This document shows positions 50,948 to 59,607 of a stretch of DNA of 64,000 nucleotides, in pieces; position 1 is the stretch's first letter; every line of letters starts with the position of its first letter. The stretch is from Nocardioides sp. Soil797 (GTDB taxonomy: Bacteria; Actinomycetota; Actinomycetes; Propionibacteriales; Nocardioidaceae), in NCBI GenBank assembly GCA_001429555.1, contig LMSR01000018.1:111967-175966 (forward strand), read 5' to 3'. The position numbers and the translations under genes are program-made. Below the pieces are notes generated by a model. It had not been told where the DNA came from. It saw only the letters and a list, made by a program, of their open reading frames with translations, and made no database searches.

Positions 50948-52189
50948 ATGGACAACAACCGTGTGATCATCGTCGGAGCCAGCCACGCAAGCGCACAGTT
51001 GTGTGCGAGCCTGCGCCAGGAGGGTTGGGCCGGAGAAGTCCTTTTGATTGGTGATGAGCCAACGTTGCCCTATCACCGCCCGCCGCTGTCCAAGACCTAC
51101 CTTGCCGGCACATCCAACCTTGATGAACTCCTGATCCGGAAGCCAGATTTTTACGACAAGCAACAGGTCGCGTTCCGCCAGGCCCGTGTCACCAGTGTCG
51201 AGCGAGGAGCCCGTACGGTCACCCTGTCGAACGGCGAAACTCTTGGCTACGACAAGCTCGCCCTGTGTCTGGGGGCGCGGCCGCGTCGACTGAGCCTGCC
51301 GGGAGCGGATCTCGCCGGAGTCCACTACTTGCGCGACGCTGCCGACATCGAGGCCATCCGCGACAGCCTGGCCACCACCAGCCACGCCGTCATCATCGGC
51401 GCTGGCTACATCGGACTGGAAACGGCGGCCTCGTTACGGAAGTTGGGCATCTCTGTTTCGGTGCTTGAGGCCGCCGATCGGGTATTGCAGCGGGTCACCG
51501 CACCTGAGGTGTCCGCTTTCTACGATCGCGTTCACCGTGAGGAGGGAGTCGAGATCCGCGTCGGCGTGGGAGTCAACGCGCTCGAGGGCAAGGGCCACGT
51601 CAGCGGAGTGCGACTCGAAGACGGTGACTCTGTGGCCACGGAGCTGGTCATCATCGGAGTCGGGGTCGTGCCCAACGTCGAACTGGCCCAGGAGGCCGGC
51701 CTGACGGTGGACAATGGCATTGTCATCGACGCGTACGGGAGGACCTCTGACCCGGAGATCTTTGCGGCCGGGGACTGCGCCAACTACTACGACGCGCGCT
51801 ACGAGGGTCGCCTGCGCCTCGAATCTGTGCCCAGTGCGGTCGAGCAGGCCAAAAGCGTCGCAGCGGCGATCTGTGGCAGGGAGAGACAGATCTCCGCGCT
51901 GCCGTGGTTCTGGTCGGACCAATACGATCTCAAGTTGCAGATCGCTGGTCTCAACACAGGTTATGACGAGATCGTGCTGCGTGGTGACCGGTCAACGGGC
52001 CGAGATTTCGCCTGCTTCTACCTCGGCAAGGGCCGCCTCATCGCTGCGGATTGTGTCAACCGGCCGCAGGAGTTCATGTTTAGCAAGCGCGCTATCGCTC
52101 AGGGGCTGGCACCGAACCGAGACTTGTTGGCCGACCCCGGAACTGCCTTGAAATCACTGTTGGAAGCTTCAACGACAAGCGCGGGTTGA
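50948..52189 (+). CDS. NAD(P)H-ferredoxin reductase (FAD)
   Basis: A 413-residue flavoprotein of the rubredoxin/putidaredoxin reductase type. RVIIVGASHASAQLCASL (FAD, GxSxAS form), LPYHRPPLSKTYLAG, HAVIIGAGYIGLETAASLRKLG (NAD(P)H) and DPEIFAAGDCANYYDARY are present; WFWSDQYDLKLQIAGL is the C-terminal family motif. It reduces the ferredoxin for the P450. ATG 50948, with GAGAAGG upstream; 32 bp after the P450. Its first 50 residues share a pattern with a fossil at 52774-53124. Confidence 0.94.
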   Translation: MDNNRVIIVGASHASAQLCASLRQEGWAGEVLLIGDEPTLPYHRPPLSKTYLAGTSNLDELLIRKPDFYDKQQVAFRQARVTSVERGARTVTLSNGETLGYDKLALCLGARPRRLSLPGADLAGVHYLRDAADIEAIRDSLATTSHAVIIGAGYIGLETAASLRKLGISVSVLEAADRVLQRVTAPEVSAFYDRVHREEGVEIRVGVGVNALEGKGHVSGVRLEDGDSVATELVIIGVGVVPNVELAQEAGLTVDNGIVIDAYGRTSDPEIFAAGDCANYYDARYEGRLRLESVPSAVEQAKSVAAAICGRERQISALPWFWSDQYDLKLQIAGLNTGYDEIVLRGDRSTGRDFACFYLGKGRLIAADCVNRPQEFMFSKRAIAQGLAPNRDLLADPGTALKSLLEASTTSAG

Positions 52190-52582
52190 CCCTGCCTCGC
52201 ACTTCACCAGCCCTGCTCTTCCGTCCCGAGATGTTCAGCTTGGGATACCAACGGCCCCTGGATGGTGTTCTACGGCCGTTCGGACACATCATTGGTGTTC
52301 GCCCCACGACATTTCGAGCCGGACCCTGAAGCTCCGCGCGCTCGTCGTCAACGGCTCTGACTACTCCCTCGCGCTCGAGAGATCGGCCGGCATCGGTCGC
52401 GTCGAAGCCTGCGGATCCCGGCACTCACGCGACCATCTACGAGTGCACCGTGACGACGTCGCAGGTCATTGAGACCCTCGGTGGTGCGAGACACGGCACG
52501 GCCGACGAGCTGGGTCAGAGGCAACGCGATGAGTAGATCCTGCGCAGACGGGTCCCTGACGACCCGATGATGCTCTTTCGCC
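52190..52582. other. 393-bp gap, probably decayed regulator gene
   Basis: No intact gene. The stretch near 52440-52490 reads CTVTTSQVIETLGG, faintly like the middle of a PucR regulator, and leads towards the recognisable PucR tail. Stops break all frames. Confidence 0.4.
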
Positions 52583-52757
52583 GTGCTGTTCGTGACCGGC
52601 ACTGTCGATGAGGCCGCACAGGCGCTGACGGCGCACAAAAATACGGTGCGATACCGCGTCAACCAGACCGAAGAACTGCTCGGGCACGAAGGGACGAGCA
52701 GACGGCGGAGCTTGAGCTCGCGCTGCGTCATCACGAGATGTTCCTGGTCGACCTTGG
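52583..52757 (+). pseudogene. Fossil C terminus of a PucR-type regulator
   Basis: The frame TGTVDEAAQALTAHKNTVRYRVNQTEELLGHE is a PucR helix-turn-helix (compare VHRNTVRYRLSRAEEVLG of the intact regulator at 39581-40828). After it the frame shifts and continues AELELALRHHEMFLVD, as expected of the last PucR residues. Upstream the gene is broken by stops. Confidence 0.8.
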
Positions 52758-52773
52758 TCAGTCGGTCGGCAGT

Positions 52774-53124
52774 TCAGGCGGCAGCGGGGTCACGTGCTGC
52801 CTCGAGACGAGCGTTGCAGAGCGCACCGCGGTCGTCGTCGTGAAGGGCGTTCCCGCTGCCCGAGAGCCAGACAGTGGCCGGCCTGACCCGGATGCCACCG
52901 CCTGCCGGGTCGCCCGGCACCACGGTGTCGGCGCTGAGCACCGTCTTGGAGAGGGGCGGCCGGTCGTAGGGCAGGCGGTCCTCGGCGCCGATGAGGGTGA
53001 GGGAACCCTCCCATCCGCCGGCACGTGCGGCACGGACCGCCCGGAGACCGGCGAGTGAGGCGTCGAGGACCACGAGCCGGTCGACCGGCCGTCCCTGGTC
53101 TGTGGTGGTGAGTACGTCGTTCAT
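52774..53124 (-). pseudogene. Truncated ferredoxin reductase
   Basis: A 116-residue frame. It starts MNDVLTTTDQGRPVDRLVVL, then reads AGGWEGSLTLIGAEDRLPYDRPPLSKTVL, the FAD-binding opening of putidaredoxin-type reductases, and ends about residue 95 in non-homologous sequence. Roughly three quarters of the gene is missing. Minus strand, opposite to the working reductase. Confidence 0.85.
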
Positions 53125-53125
53125 G

Positions 53126-53215
53126 TCACGGGCAGTCCCTCAGGGTCAGGGCCAGCACCGGGCACGAGTTGATCGCGGTAGTGAGATCGCGATCGCCGTT
53201 CGCGCCGGGAGTCCA
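53126..53215 (-). pseudogene. Fossil C terminus of a [3Fe-4S]-type ferredoxin
   Basis: The reverse frame ending at 53126 reads DRDLTTAINSCPVLALTLRD, which matches the last third of short actinobacterial P450-type ferredoxins (xxAVxxCPxxALxL). The remaining Cys ligands are not found upstream. It lies 1 bp from the start of the reductase fossil, in the order ferredoxin then reductase, so both were once one electron-transfer operon. Confidence 0.6.
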
Positions 53216-53253
53216 AGATTCGCAGAGTCGTGCGGAGGTTCTCGTGGGAATCA

Positions 53254-53359
53254 GTGCCAAGAAACGGGCACGGGTCTGTACGGACGTCCAAAGCCGGTCC
53301 CTGTTGCAAGGGGGCCACCCCGCCACCCGGTGCCACCGAACGGGCACGGCTCGGTTCGG
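53254..53359. promoter_or_regulatory. Two 30-bp repeats upstream of the mce operon
   Basis: Units 53254-53283 and 53330-53359 agree at 24 of 30 positions; each contains GTGCC-N8-GGCAC, a small inverted repeat, and the 11-base string AACGGGCACGG. Centre spacing is 76 bp. They look like paired protein-binding sites in the leader region of the mce operon. Confidence 0.6.
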
Positions 53360-53472
53360 GAACGCAAACGTGGAGGCGCTGTGCGCAGTTCCAACGCACT
53401 GATCCCTTTTTGTTCGATCCGCCAAGACGCACCCCGTCGGCGCGGGGTGTACTTGCCGCCAATGCGAGTGAT

Positions 53473-53490
53473 GTCCAACCCAGGTTGGAC
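53473..53490. promoter_or_regulatory. Palindromic putative operator of the mce operon
   Basis: GTCCAACC-CA-GGTTGGAC is a perfect 8-bp-arm palindrome 31 bp before the yrbEA GTG. A weaker hairpin GCACCCC...GGGGTGT lies at 53429-53450. A TetR- or GntR-type site would look like this; no such regulator gene is in the window. Confidence 0.6.
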
Positions 53491-53521
53491 CGCGACCTCA
53501 AGTTCTGGCAAAGGAGAATCG

Positions 53522-54388
53522 GTGACGGTTGCACCAGCACGCCCTGCCGGACCCAAGGGACGTCGGCGTGGCCCGACGGGGATGACTCCCGAGCGTCAGA
53601 AGATCGCCCGGGACGCGCTGCGCGGCACGATGATGATGAAGTCGCTGTCGACCTTCGGTGACTTCTACAGTTTTGTTGGTCAGGTCTTCGCACGGATGTT
53701 CACCAGACGGTTCCACTTCAGGGAGTTCGTCTCGCAGGCCTGGTTCATCACCACCGTCTCCCTCGGCCCGGCGATCTTGGTGGCGATCCCGTTCTGCGTC
53801 GTGATCATCTTCCAGGTGAACCAGCTCCTGATCCAGATCGGTGCCGTCGACCTCGCCGGAGCCGGAGCCGCGGTCGCGGTGGTTCGCGAGATCGGCCCGA
53901 TCGTCAGCGTGCTGGTGGTGGCGGGGGCCGGAGCGACTGCTATCTGCGCTGACCTGGGTTCTCGCAAGATCCGGGAGGAGATCGACGCCATGGTCACGTT
54001 GGGCATCGATCCGATCGAGCGGCTGGTCGTGCCACGTGTTGTGGCCTCAACTCTCGTTGGGGTGGCACTCAACGGCATGGTCACGGTTGTCGGCCTCGTC
54101 GGCGGCTACTTCTTCTCGGTCGTCCTCCAGGGCGCGACGCCGGGGCTGTACCTGTCCGATCTCACTCTTCTTGTCGGCCTCTCCGACTTCCTCGCCTCCG
54201 AGGCCAAGGCCGCGGTCTTCGGCATGCTCGCGGGGCTGACCGCCTGTTATCTGGGGCTCAATGCGAAGGGCGGCCCCAAGGGAGTGGGTGAAGCGGTGAA
54301 CCAGACGGTGGTGTTCTCCTTCATGTTGCTGTTCGCTGCCAACAGCGTGATCAGCGCCCTGTTCCTCCAGATCAAGATGGGAGCCTGA
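53522..54388 (+). CDS. yrbEA: YrbEA (MlaE-like) permease of the Mce transporter
   Basis: A 288-residue MlaE-family permease. Five to six hydrophobic spans; the EIGPIVSVLVVAGAGATAICADLGSRKIREEIDAMVTLGIDP block is the family signature (coupling helix with the EExDA-type motif). It forms the membrane channel with YrbEB. The GTG at 53522 is chosen because AAGGAG lies five bases upstream; an ATG at 53462 is in frame but without a ribosome binding site and inside the putative operator. Confidence 0.95.
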   Translation: MTVAPARPAGPKGRRRGPTGMTPERQKIARDALRGTMMMKSLSTFGDFYSFVGQVFARMFTRRFHFREFVSQAWFITTVSLGPAILVAIPFCVVIIFQVNQLLIQIGAVDLAGAGAAVAVVREIGPIVSVLVVAGAGATAICADLGSRKIREEIDAMVTLGIDPIERLVVPRVVASTLVGVALNGMVTVVGLVGGYFFSVVLQGATPGLYLSDLTLLVGLSDFLASEAKAAVFGMLAGLTACYLGLNAKGGPKGVGEAVNQTVVFSFMLLFAANSVISALFLQIKMGA

Positions 54389-54389
54389 C

Positions 54390-55214
54390 ATGGCCGGACT
54401 CGCGCGATACCTCGCCCGGCCGACCGCCTTCCTACGTGAGCTGGGAGACCAGCTGAAGTTCCATGGGAATGCCTACGCGCACATGCCGAGGGCGCTGAAG
54501 CACTATCCCAAGGAAGTGGTCCGGCTACTGGCCGAGGTGTCGATGGGATCGGGGGCGCTGGCTCTCATCGGCGGCACCGTCCTGGTCATCGGGTTTCTCA
54601 CGGCTGCCTCCGGCATCGAGGTGGGACTGCAGGCCTACACGACTTTCGACAACATCGGGGTTTCCACGTTGTCAGGCTTCTTCTCCGCCTACTTCAACAC
54701 CCGGGAGGTGGCACCGATCATCGCCGGTATCGCCCTCACCGCGACGGTGGGCGCGGGTTTCACAGCGCAGATCGGCGCGATGCGAGTGAGCGAGGAGATC
54801 GACGCCCTCGAAGTGATGGCGGTCCCGCCCGTCCCCTACCTGGTGACCACACGGATCCTTGCCGGTCTGATCGCGGTGATCCCGCTGTTCGCCATCGCGC
54901 TGATGATGTGCTGGCTGGCGACGTACCTCGTCGTCACGGTCGGCTACGACCAGGCCCCGGGCACCTACCAGCACTACTTCGACACCTTCCTCATCTCGAG
55001 CGACCTTTTCCTCGCGATGCTCAAGGTGTGTCTGATGGCGCTGGTGATCGTCAGCATCTGCTGCTATCACGGGTTCCGCGCTTCCGGGGGTCCGGCGGGA
55101 GTGGGCAAGGCCGTCGGCAAAGCCGTTCGGTCGGCGCTGATCTGCACGATGTTCATTGACCTGATCTTCGCGATCGCCGTCTGGGGTGGACCGTCCGTCC
55201 ACATCGCCGGATGA
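54390..55214 (+). CDS. yrbEB: YrbEB (MlaE-like) permease of the Mce transporter
   Basis: A 274-residue second permease. TREVAPIIAGIALTATVGAGFTAQIGAMRVSEEIDALEVMAVPPVPYLV holds the MlaE signature. It starts 1 bp after yrbEA. With YrbEA it makes the heterodimeric channel on which the Mce hexamer stands. Confidence 0.95.
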   Translation: MAGLARYLARPTAFLRELGDQLKFHGNAYAHMPRALKHYPKEVVRLLAEVSMGSGALALIGGTVLVIGFLTAASGIEVGLQAYTTFDNIGVSTLSGFFSAYFNTREVAPIIAGIALTATVGAGFTAQIGAMRVSEEIDALEVMAVPPVPYLVTTRILAGLIAVIPLFAIALMMCWLATYLVVTVGYDQAPGTYQHYFDTFLISSDLFLAMLKVCLMALVIVSICCYHGFRASGGPAGVGKAVGKAVRSALICTMFIDLIFAIAVWGGPSVHIAG

Positions 55215-55242
55215 GACGCGGACACGACGAGGGAATCTTCTG

Positions 55243-56433
55243 ATGTCAGAAACACAGGGCGTGTGGCGCTCGATCGACCGGCAGGTCGTCTACGGCGTGC
55301 TGTTCGTGGTCCTTGTCGCGGCGCTGATTGCGGGCACGATTGCCAAGTATAGGGGCGCCTTCGAGGACAACGTCGTGGTCACCGTGGAAGCCGACCGGGC
55401 GGGCCTCACCCTCGCCGCGGGCGCCCCCATCAAGCTGCGGGGTGTCGAGATCGGAAACGTCAAGGGGGTGTCCTCGAACGGAGACACCGTGACCATCGAG
55501 CTCGGCATCGACTCCGACAAGGCCGACCGGGTGCCGGCCGACGTGACGGCCCAGATCGTGCCGCCAACCGCGTTCGGTGCCAAGTACGTCCAGCTCACTC
55601 CCCCTGACAAGAGTGGTGCCGACCCCATCCGGGCCGGTGCGGTGATCCCGGCCGACCGGGTGACGGTCGAGGTCGACGAGGCCTTCGAGAACCTCACCAA
55701 GGTCCTGGACGTTGCCCGCCCGGCGGAGGTGAACTCGGCCCTGACCGCGGTTGCCGGCGCGGTCGACGAACGAGGTGAGCTGATCGGCGACCTCATCAAC
55801 CAGACCGACGCCTACCTGCAGTCCTTCAACCCGGCCCTGCGTACTCTCAGCGTCGATCTCAGCGTCGCCGACGACGTCACCGACGTCTACGAAGTCGCGC
55901 GTCCCGACCTGATCGCGACCCTCGAGCAGACGGGCACGATCTCAGACACGGTGGTCCGACAACAGGCATCACTGCGGGCCTTGGAGCGGAGCCTGACCGG
56001 ATTCAGCGACGAGGCCGACGTGCTCCTCCGAAGCTCGCAGAGCGGTCTGATCACGTCGCTGACACTGCTCGAGCCGGTGACCGCCGTCCTCGAGCGCTAT
56101 TCGCCCGAGCTCCCGTGCACGGTCCTGGGCCTGGCCTCCCTGAACCAGTTGGCCGAGGCAGCGGTCGGGGGCACCCACCCCGGGATCACCACGATCACCC
56201 GCGTGATCCCCGGCCGGGACCCGTACACCTACCAGGAGAACCTCCCCATCCAGGAAGACGATCGCGGACCAGTCTGCTACGGCCTTCCGTCCGTCACCCC
56301 GGAGGAGGCGTCGCGGCCGACGCCCGACCTGCGGACGGGTGCCTCGCCGTACGTCGGCGCGCAACCGACGCCCAACGAGGCCCTCCTCGACACACTGCTC
56401 GGTCTCACCGAGGGGGGTGCTCAGCTGCCATGA
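55243..56433 (+). CDS. mceA: Mce family protein MceA
   Basis: A 396-residue MCE protein. One N-terminal transmembrane helix (VVYGVLFVVLVAALIAGTI), an MCE domain (VVTVEADRAGLTLAAGAPIKLRGVEIGNVKGV ... FGAKYVQLTPP), a helical coil, and a C-terminal Pro/Thr-rich end (PSVTPEEASRPTPDL). Six such subunits form the periplasmic tunnel for lipids. First MCE gene; the C-terminal CTVLGLASLNQLAEA segment holds a Cys. Confidence 0.95.
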   Translation: MSETQGVWRSIDRQVVYGVLFVVLVAALIAGTIAKYRGAFEDNVVVTVEADRAGLTLAAGAPIKLRGVEIGNVKGVSSNGDTVTIELGIDSDKADRVPADVTAQIVPPTAFGAKYVQLTPPDKSGADPIRAGAVIPADRVTVEVDEAFENLTKVLDVARPAEVNSALTAVAGAVDERGELIGDLINQTDAYLQSFNPALRTLSVDLSVADDVTDVYEVARPDLIATLEQTGTISDTVVRQQASLRALERSLTGFSDEADVLLRSSQSGLITSLTLLEPVTAVLERYSPELPCTVLGLASLNQLAEAAVGGTHPGITTITRVIPGRDPYTYQENLPIQEDDRGPVCYGLPSVTPEEASRPTPDLRTGASPYVGAQPTPNEALLDTLLGLTEGGAQLP

Positions 56434-57497
56434 GTAGTCGTGTGGGAAAGAGTTCCGGGCTGAGTCCCGAAAAGCGTCGTCAGCGTGGCGACCTGATCAA
56501 GTTCAGCGCGTTCCTGGCGATCGCCCTCGGCTTCACCCTGTGGGTCGCGGTCGTGACCAGCGAATACCGCCCCGGGGACCGTGACGAGTACAGGGCGGTC
56601 TTCGACGACGTGTCAGGGCTCTCCCAAGGTGACGACGTCCGGGTCGCGGGCGTCGACATCGGCAAGGTGAAAGCGATCGACGTGCGGCCGGACAACACCG
56701 TCCTGGTGGCCTTCGACGTCCGAGAGGGCCAGGAGTTGACGACCGGCACGCGGGCCACCATCCAGTATCGCAACCTAATCGGTGACCGAGTCATCCAGTT
56801 GACCCCGGGGGAGAAGGACGACCACAAGACGCTCAAGGTCGGCAGCACCATCCCGGCCGCGCACACTGCCTCCGCATTGGACCTGGACACCCTCCTCAAC
56901 GGCTTCAAGCCGTTGTTCGCCGGGCTCAGCCCCACCCAGATCAATGAGCTCTCCCACCAGTTGGTGCAGGTTCTCCAGGGTCAGCAGGCCGCCGTCGCCA
57001 CGCTGGTTCAGCGTGTTGCGTCCTTCACGACGACCATCGGGGGTCGTGAGGAGGTCATCGGGCAGGTGATCCGGAACCTGAACAGTGTCCTGGGCACCGT
57101 CGATGCCCGCAAGGACACCGTCGGCCTGCTTGTGGATCGCCTCGATGTCCTGCTGACCGGTCTCGACAAGCAGGACACTCAAGTGCTCGATGCCGCGGTG
57201 CTTATTGACCGGTTCGCCGTGCGGACCGCCGGACTGGCATCGCGGATCCGCGGCGACGTGCGTACCGACCTCAAGTCCCTGGCGGACGCCGCACGGGGCA
57301 TCAACAAGGAGAAGGACACCCTCGCGATCGTGCTCAACCAACTTCCCGACCACTACCGAACGCTATCGAACACGTCTTCCTACGGAAACTTCTTCAACTT
57401 CTTCCTGTGCGGTGTGCGTGTCCAGACCGGAGCGCTGGATGGCGCTGACGTCACGACACCGTGGATCTACTCCGACGCACCGCGGTGCAAGCGATGA
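56430..57497 (+). CDS. mceB: Mce family protein MceB
   Basis: A 355-residue MCE protein. An N-terminal basic segment and one transmembrane helix (LIKFSAFLAIALGFTLWVAVV) precede the MCE domain (YRAVFDDVSGLSQGDDVRVAGVDIGKVKAIDV ... LIGDRVIQLTPGE). A helical coil with many Asn/Asp/Leu follows and ends in FFNFFLCGVRV...DAPRCKR. Starts on the mceA stop (ATGA). Confidence 0.95.
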   Translation: MSSRVGKSSGLSPEKRRQRGDLIKFSAFLAIALGFTLWVAVVTSEYRPGDRDEYRAVFDDVSGLSQGDDVRVAGVDIGKVKAIDVRPDNTVLVAFDVREGQELTTGTRATIQYRNLIGDRVIQLTPGEKDDHKTLKVGSTIPAAHTASALDLDTLLNGFKPLFAGLSPTQINELSHQLVQVLQGQQAAVATLVQRVASFTTTIGGREEVIGQVIRNLNSVLGTVDARKDTVGLLVDRLDVLLTGLDKQDTQVLDAAVLIDRFAVRTAGLASRIRGDVRTDLKSLADAARGINKEKDTLAIVLNQLPDHYRTLSNTSSYGNFFNFFLCGVRVQTGALDGADVTTPWIYSDAPRCKR

Positions 57498-58486
57498 GCG
57501 CCGGCGCATCGAGCGATCGGCTCGCCCTGAGAGGCATTCTCGGCACCCTCGGCCTGGTGCTAGTGGTCGTGGCCGCACTGAACATCAACCAGTTGCCACT
57601 GGTCGGCAACAGCGAGGTCCTGCAGGTCCACTTCGCCGAGGCCGGCGGTTTGAAGGGCGGTGACTCGGTGATGATCTCGGGTGCGGAGGTCGGGAAGGTT
57701 CGCGACGTCCAGTTGGACGGGCGGGATGTCGTCGCCGACATTGTGCTGACGGACAATGGCGTGGAGCTCGGCGAGGACACGGAAGCGCGCATCGTCACCG
57801 TGACTCTCCTGGGCAGGGCAGCGGTCGAGCTCGATCCCCGCGGATCGGGCCGACTGGCGGCCGGGGACTCGATCCCCGTCGAGCGGACCTCGGCGCCGTA
57901 CAACTTGACCTCCACCCTCAACCAGCTCACGGACACGACGGCCAAGATCGACAAGCCCCAGTTGGCCGAGGCCCTCGATCAGGCGTCGCAGACGCTCAAC
58001 GCCAGCAGCCCCGACCTCGGTCGGGCCCTGTCTGGCATCACTGCCTTGTCACGCTCCATCTCCGCCAACGACGACGAGTTGGCCTCACTGCTCACCCGCG
58101 CCAACAGCGTGACGGACGTGCTTGCAAGCAGGGATGAGCAGATCTCCTCGCTGCTCGACTCAGGGCGATCGCTCCTGACCGAGTTGAATGCCCGGCAGCA
58201 GGTGGTCGTGAGCCTTCTCAGCAGCGCGCGCAAACTCTCGGTAGAGCTCCGGCGCCTACTCAAGGACTCCGACGACGTCCTCGACCCGGCACTCGAAGAA
58301 CTGGACACCGTCGTCGACGTGCTGAACGAGAACCGCAAGAACCTACAGGACAGCATCACCGGCCTGCGGGGATACGCCACCGCGTTCGGCGAGGCCCTCG
58401 CGAGCGGACCGTGGTTCGACGCCTACATCCAGAACCTCACCTCGCCCACCACCCTCGTCCCGATCCTCTCCGGAGCCATGAAATGA
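57494..58486 (+). CDS. mceC: Mce family protein MceC
   Basis: A 330-residue MCE protein, slightly shorter than mycobacterial MceC. Transmembrane helix (GTLGLVLVVVAALNINQLPLV) then VHFAEAGGLKGGDSVMISGAEVGKVRDVQLDG and a helical coil (SSPDLGRALSGITALSRSISA). No long Pro-rich tail is present, unlike many MceC. ATG overlaps the mceB stop. Confidence 0.95.
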   Translation: MSAGASSDRLALRGILGTLGLVLVVVAALNINQLPLVGNSEVLQVHFAEAGGLKGGDSVMISGAEVGKVRDVQLDGRDVVADIVLTDNGVELGEDTEARIVTVTLLGRAAVELDPRGSGRLAAGDSIPVERTSAPYNLTSTLNQLTDTTAKIDKPQLAEALDQASQTLNASSPDLGRALSGITALSRSISANDDELASLLTRANSVTDVLASRDEQISSLLDSGRSLLTELNARQQVVVSLLSSARKLSVELRRLLKDSDDVLDPALEELDTVVDVLNENRKNLQDSITGLRGYATAFGEALASGPWFDAYIQNLTSPTTLVPILSGAMK

Positions 58487-59607
58487 GAAGACTCACCAGC
58501 GGACGACGTACCGGTCGCCTTCTCCCGCTCGCCGTCGTTGCCGCGCTGCTGGTCACAGCCGCCTTCGTGTGGTGGAGCGACTCCAGCACCACTGGGGTCC
58601 GCGCCTACTTCAGCAGCGCTGAGGGACTCAATGTCGGCGACGACGTGAAGGTACTCGGGGTCAAGGTCGGCGAGATCACCGAGATCGAGAATGAATCGAA
58701 AGGCGTCACCGTGTCGATGGAGATCGACTCCGGCCAGCCGATTCCGGCGGACGCGCATGCGGCGATCGTGTCACCCAGCCTGGTCAGCGGCCGGTTCGTG
58801 CAGTTCGACCCGGTGTTCACCGGTGGAGAGCGACTCGACGACGGTGCCACCGTCCCTCTCGAGCGCACCGCGGTCCCGGTCACCTTCGACGACGTCAAGC
58901 AGCAGCTCACTGATCTGGCCACCACCCTCGGACCCGAGGGCACGTCGAAGTCCGGTCCGCTCGCTGACGCCATCACCTCATTGGAGCACGGTCTGAGAAA
59001 CGGAAACTCCGAACAGCTGCGCACCTCAATCGGTGAGCTGCGGTCAGCGGCGACGGCCCTCTCCGACGGGCGCTCGGACCTGTTCGGCACGATCAAGCAC
59101 CTCAACACCTTCACGCAGAACCTCGCACTCAACGACGCAGCGGTCCGCGGCTTCACCACGAAGCTCGACAACGTCAGCACGGTGGTGTCGGACAACCGGA
59201 CCAACCTCAAGGGAGCGATCCGAGGCCTGGCGACGGTGCTGGCGGTGACCGAGAAGTACTTCAAGAAGCATGGCGGTCGCATCACGAGCTCAGTCGCCGA
59301 CCTCGACAGGCTGGCCGCGGCGCTTGCCGACCGATCCAACGAGCTCGCTGGTGTCCTCCACACAGCACCGCACGCTCTCATCGGACTGCACAACACCATC
59401 CAGGACCAGGCCATCACCGGGCGGGCGACGCTCAGTGGCCTGGACAACGTGGCACAGCTGCTCTGCGGTTCGATTCTCGGGGTCGGCGGGACGAGCCAGC
59501 AGTGCATCGACGGCCTCGGTCCGATCACCGAGCTGCTCGGACTGGTCCCTCAGGGTGACACCAGCGGCCTCCCACTGCCAGGTGCAACGAATCGAGGGGA
59601 GGAGTGA
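58483..59607 (+). CDS. mceD: Mce family protein MceD
   Basis: A 374-residue MCE protein. N-terminal Arg-rich signal-anchor (LLPLAVVAALLVTAAFVWW), MCE domain (VRAYFSSAEGLNVGDDVKVLGVKVGEITEIEN ... SGRFVQFDPVF) and a long helical coil that ends near CGSILGVGGTSQQC. ATG overlaps the mceC stop; AGGAG for mceE is inside its last codons. Confidence 0.95.
   Translation: MRRLTSGRRTGRLLPLAVVAALLVTAAFVWWSDSSTTGVRAYFSSAEGLNVGDDVKVLGVKVGEITEIENESKGVTVSMEIDSGQPIPADAHAAIVSPSLVSGRFVQFDPVFTGGERLDDGATVPLERTAVPVTFDDVKQQLTDLATTLGPEGTSKSGPLADAITSLEHGLRNGNSEQLRTSIGELRSAATALSDGRSDLFGTIKHLNTFTQNLALNDAAVRGFTTKLDNVSTVVSDNRTNLKGAIRGLATVLAVTEKYFKKHGGRITSSVADLDRLAAALADRSNELAGVLHTAPHALIGLHNTIQDQAITGRATLSGLDNVAQLLCGSILGVGGTSQQCIDGLGPITELLGLVPQGDTSGLPLPGATNRGEE

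Noticed and set aside
43736..52189. Sterol side-chain degradation cluster (ChoD-like enzyme, P450, Mce)
   Set aside because: The P450 has the CYP153-type I-helix rather than CYP125/142 features, and no kst, hsa or KshAB genes are present; alkane-type oxidation fits better, though sterol import by Mce is not excluded.
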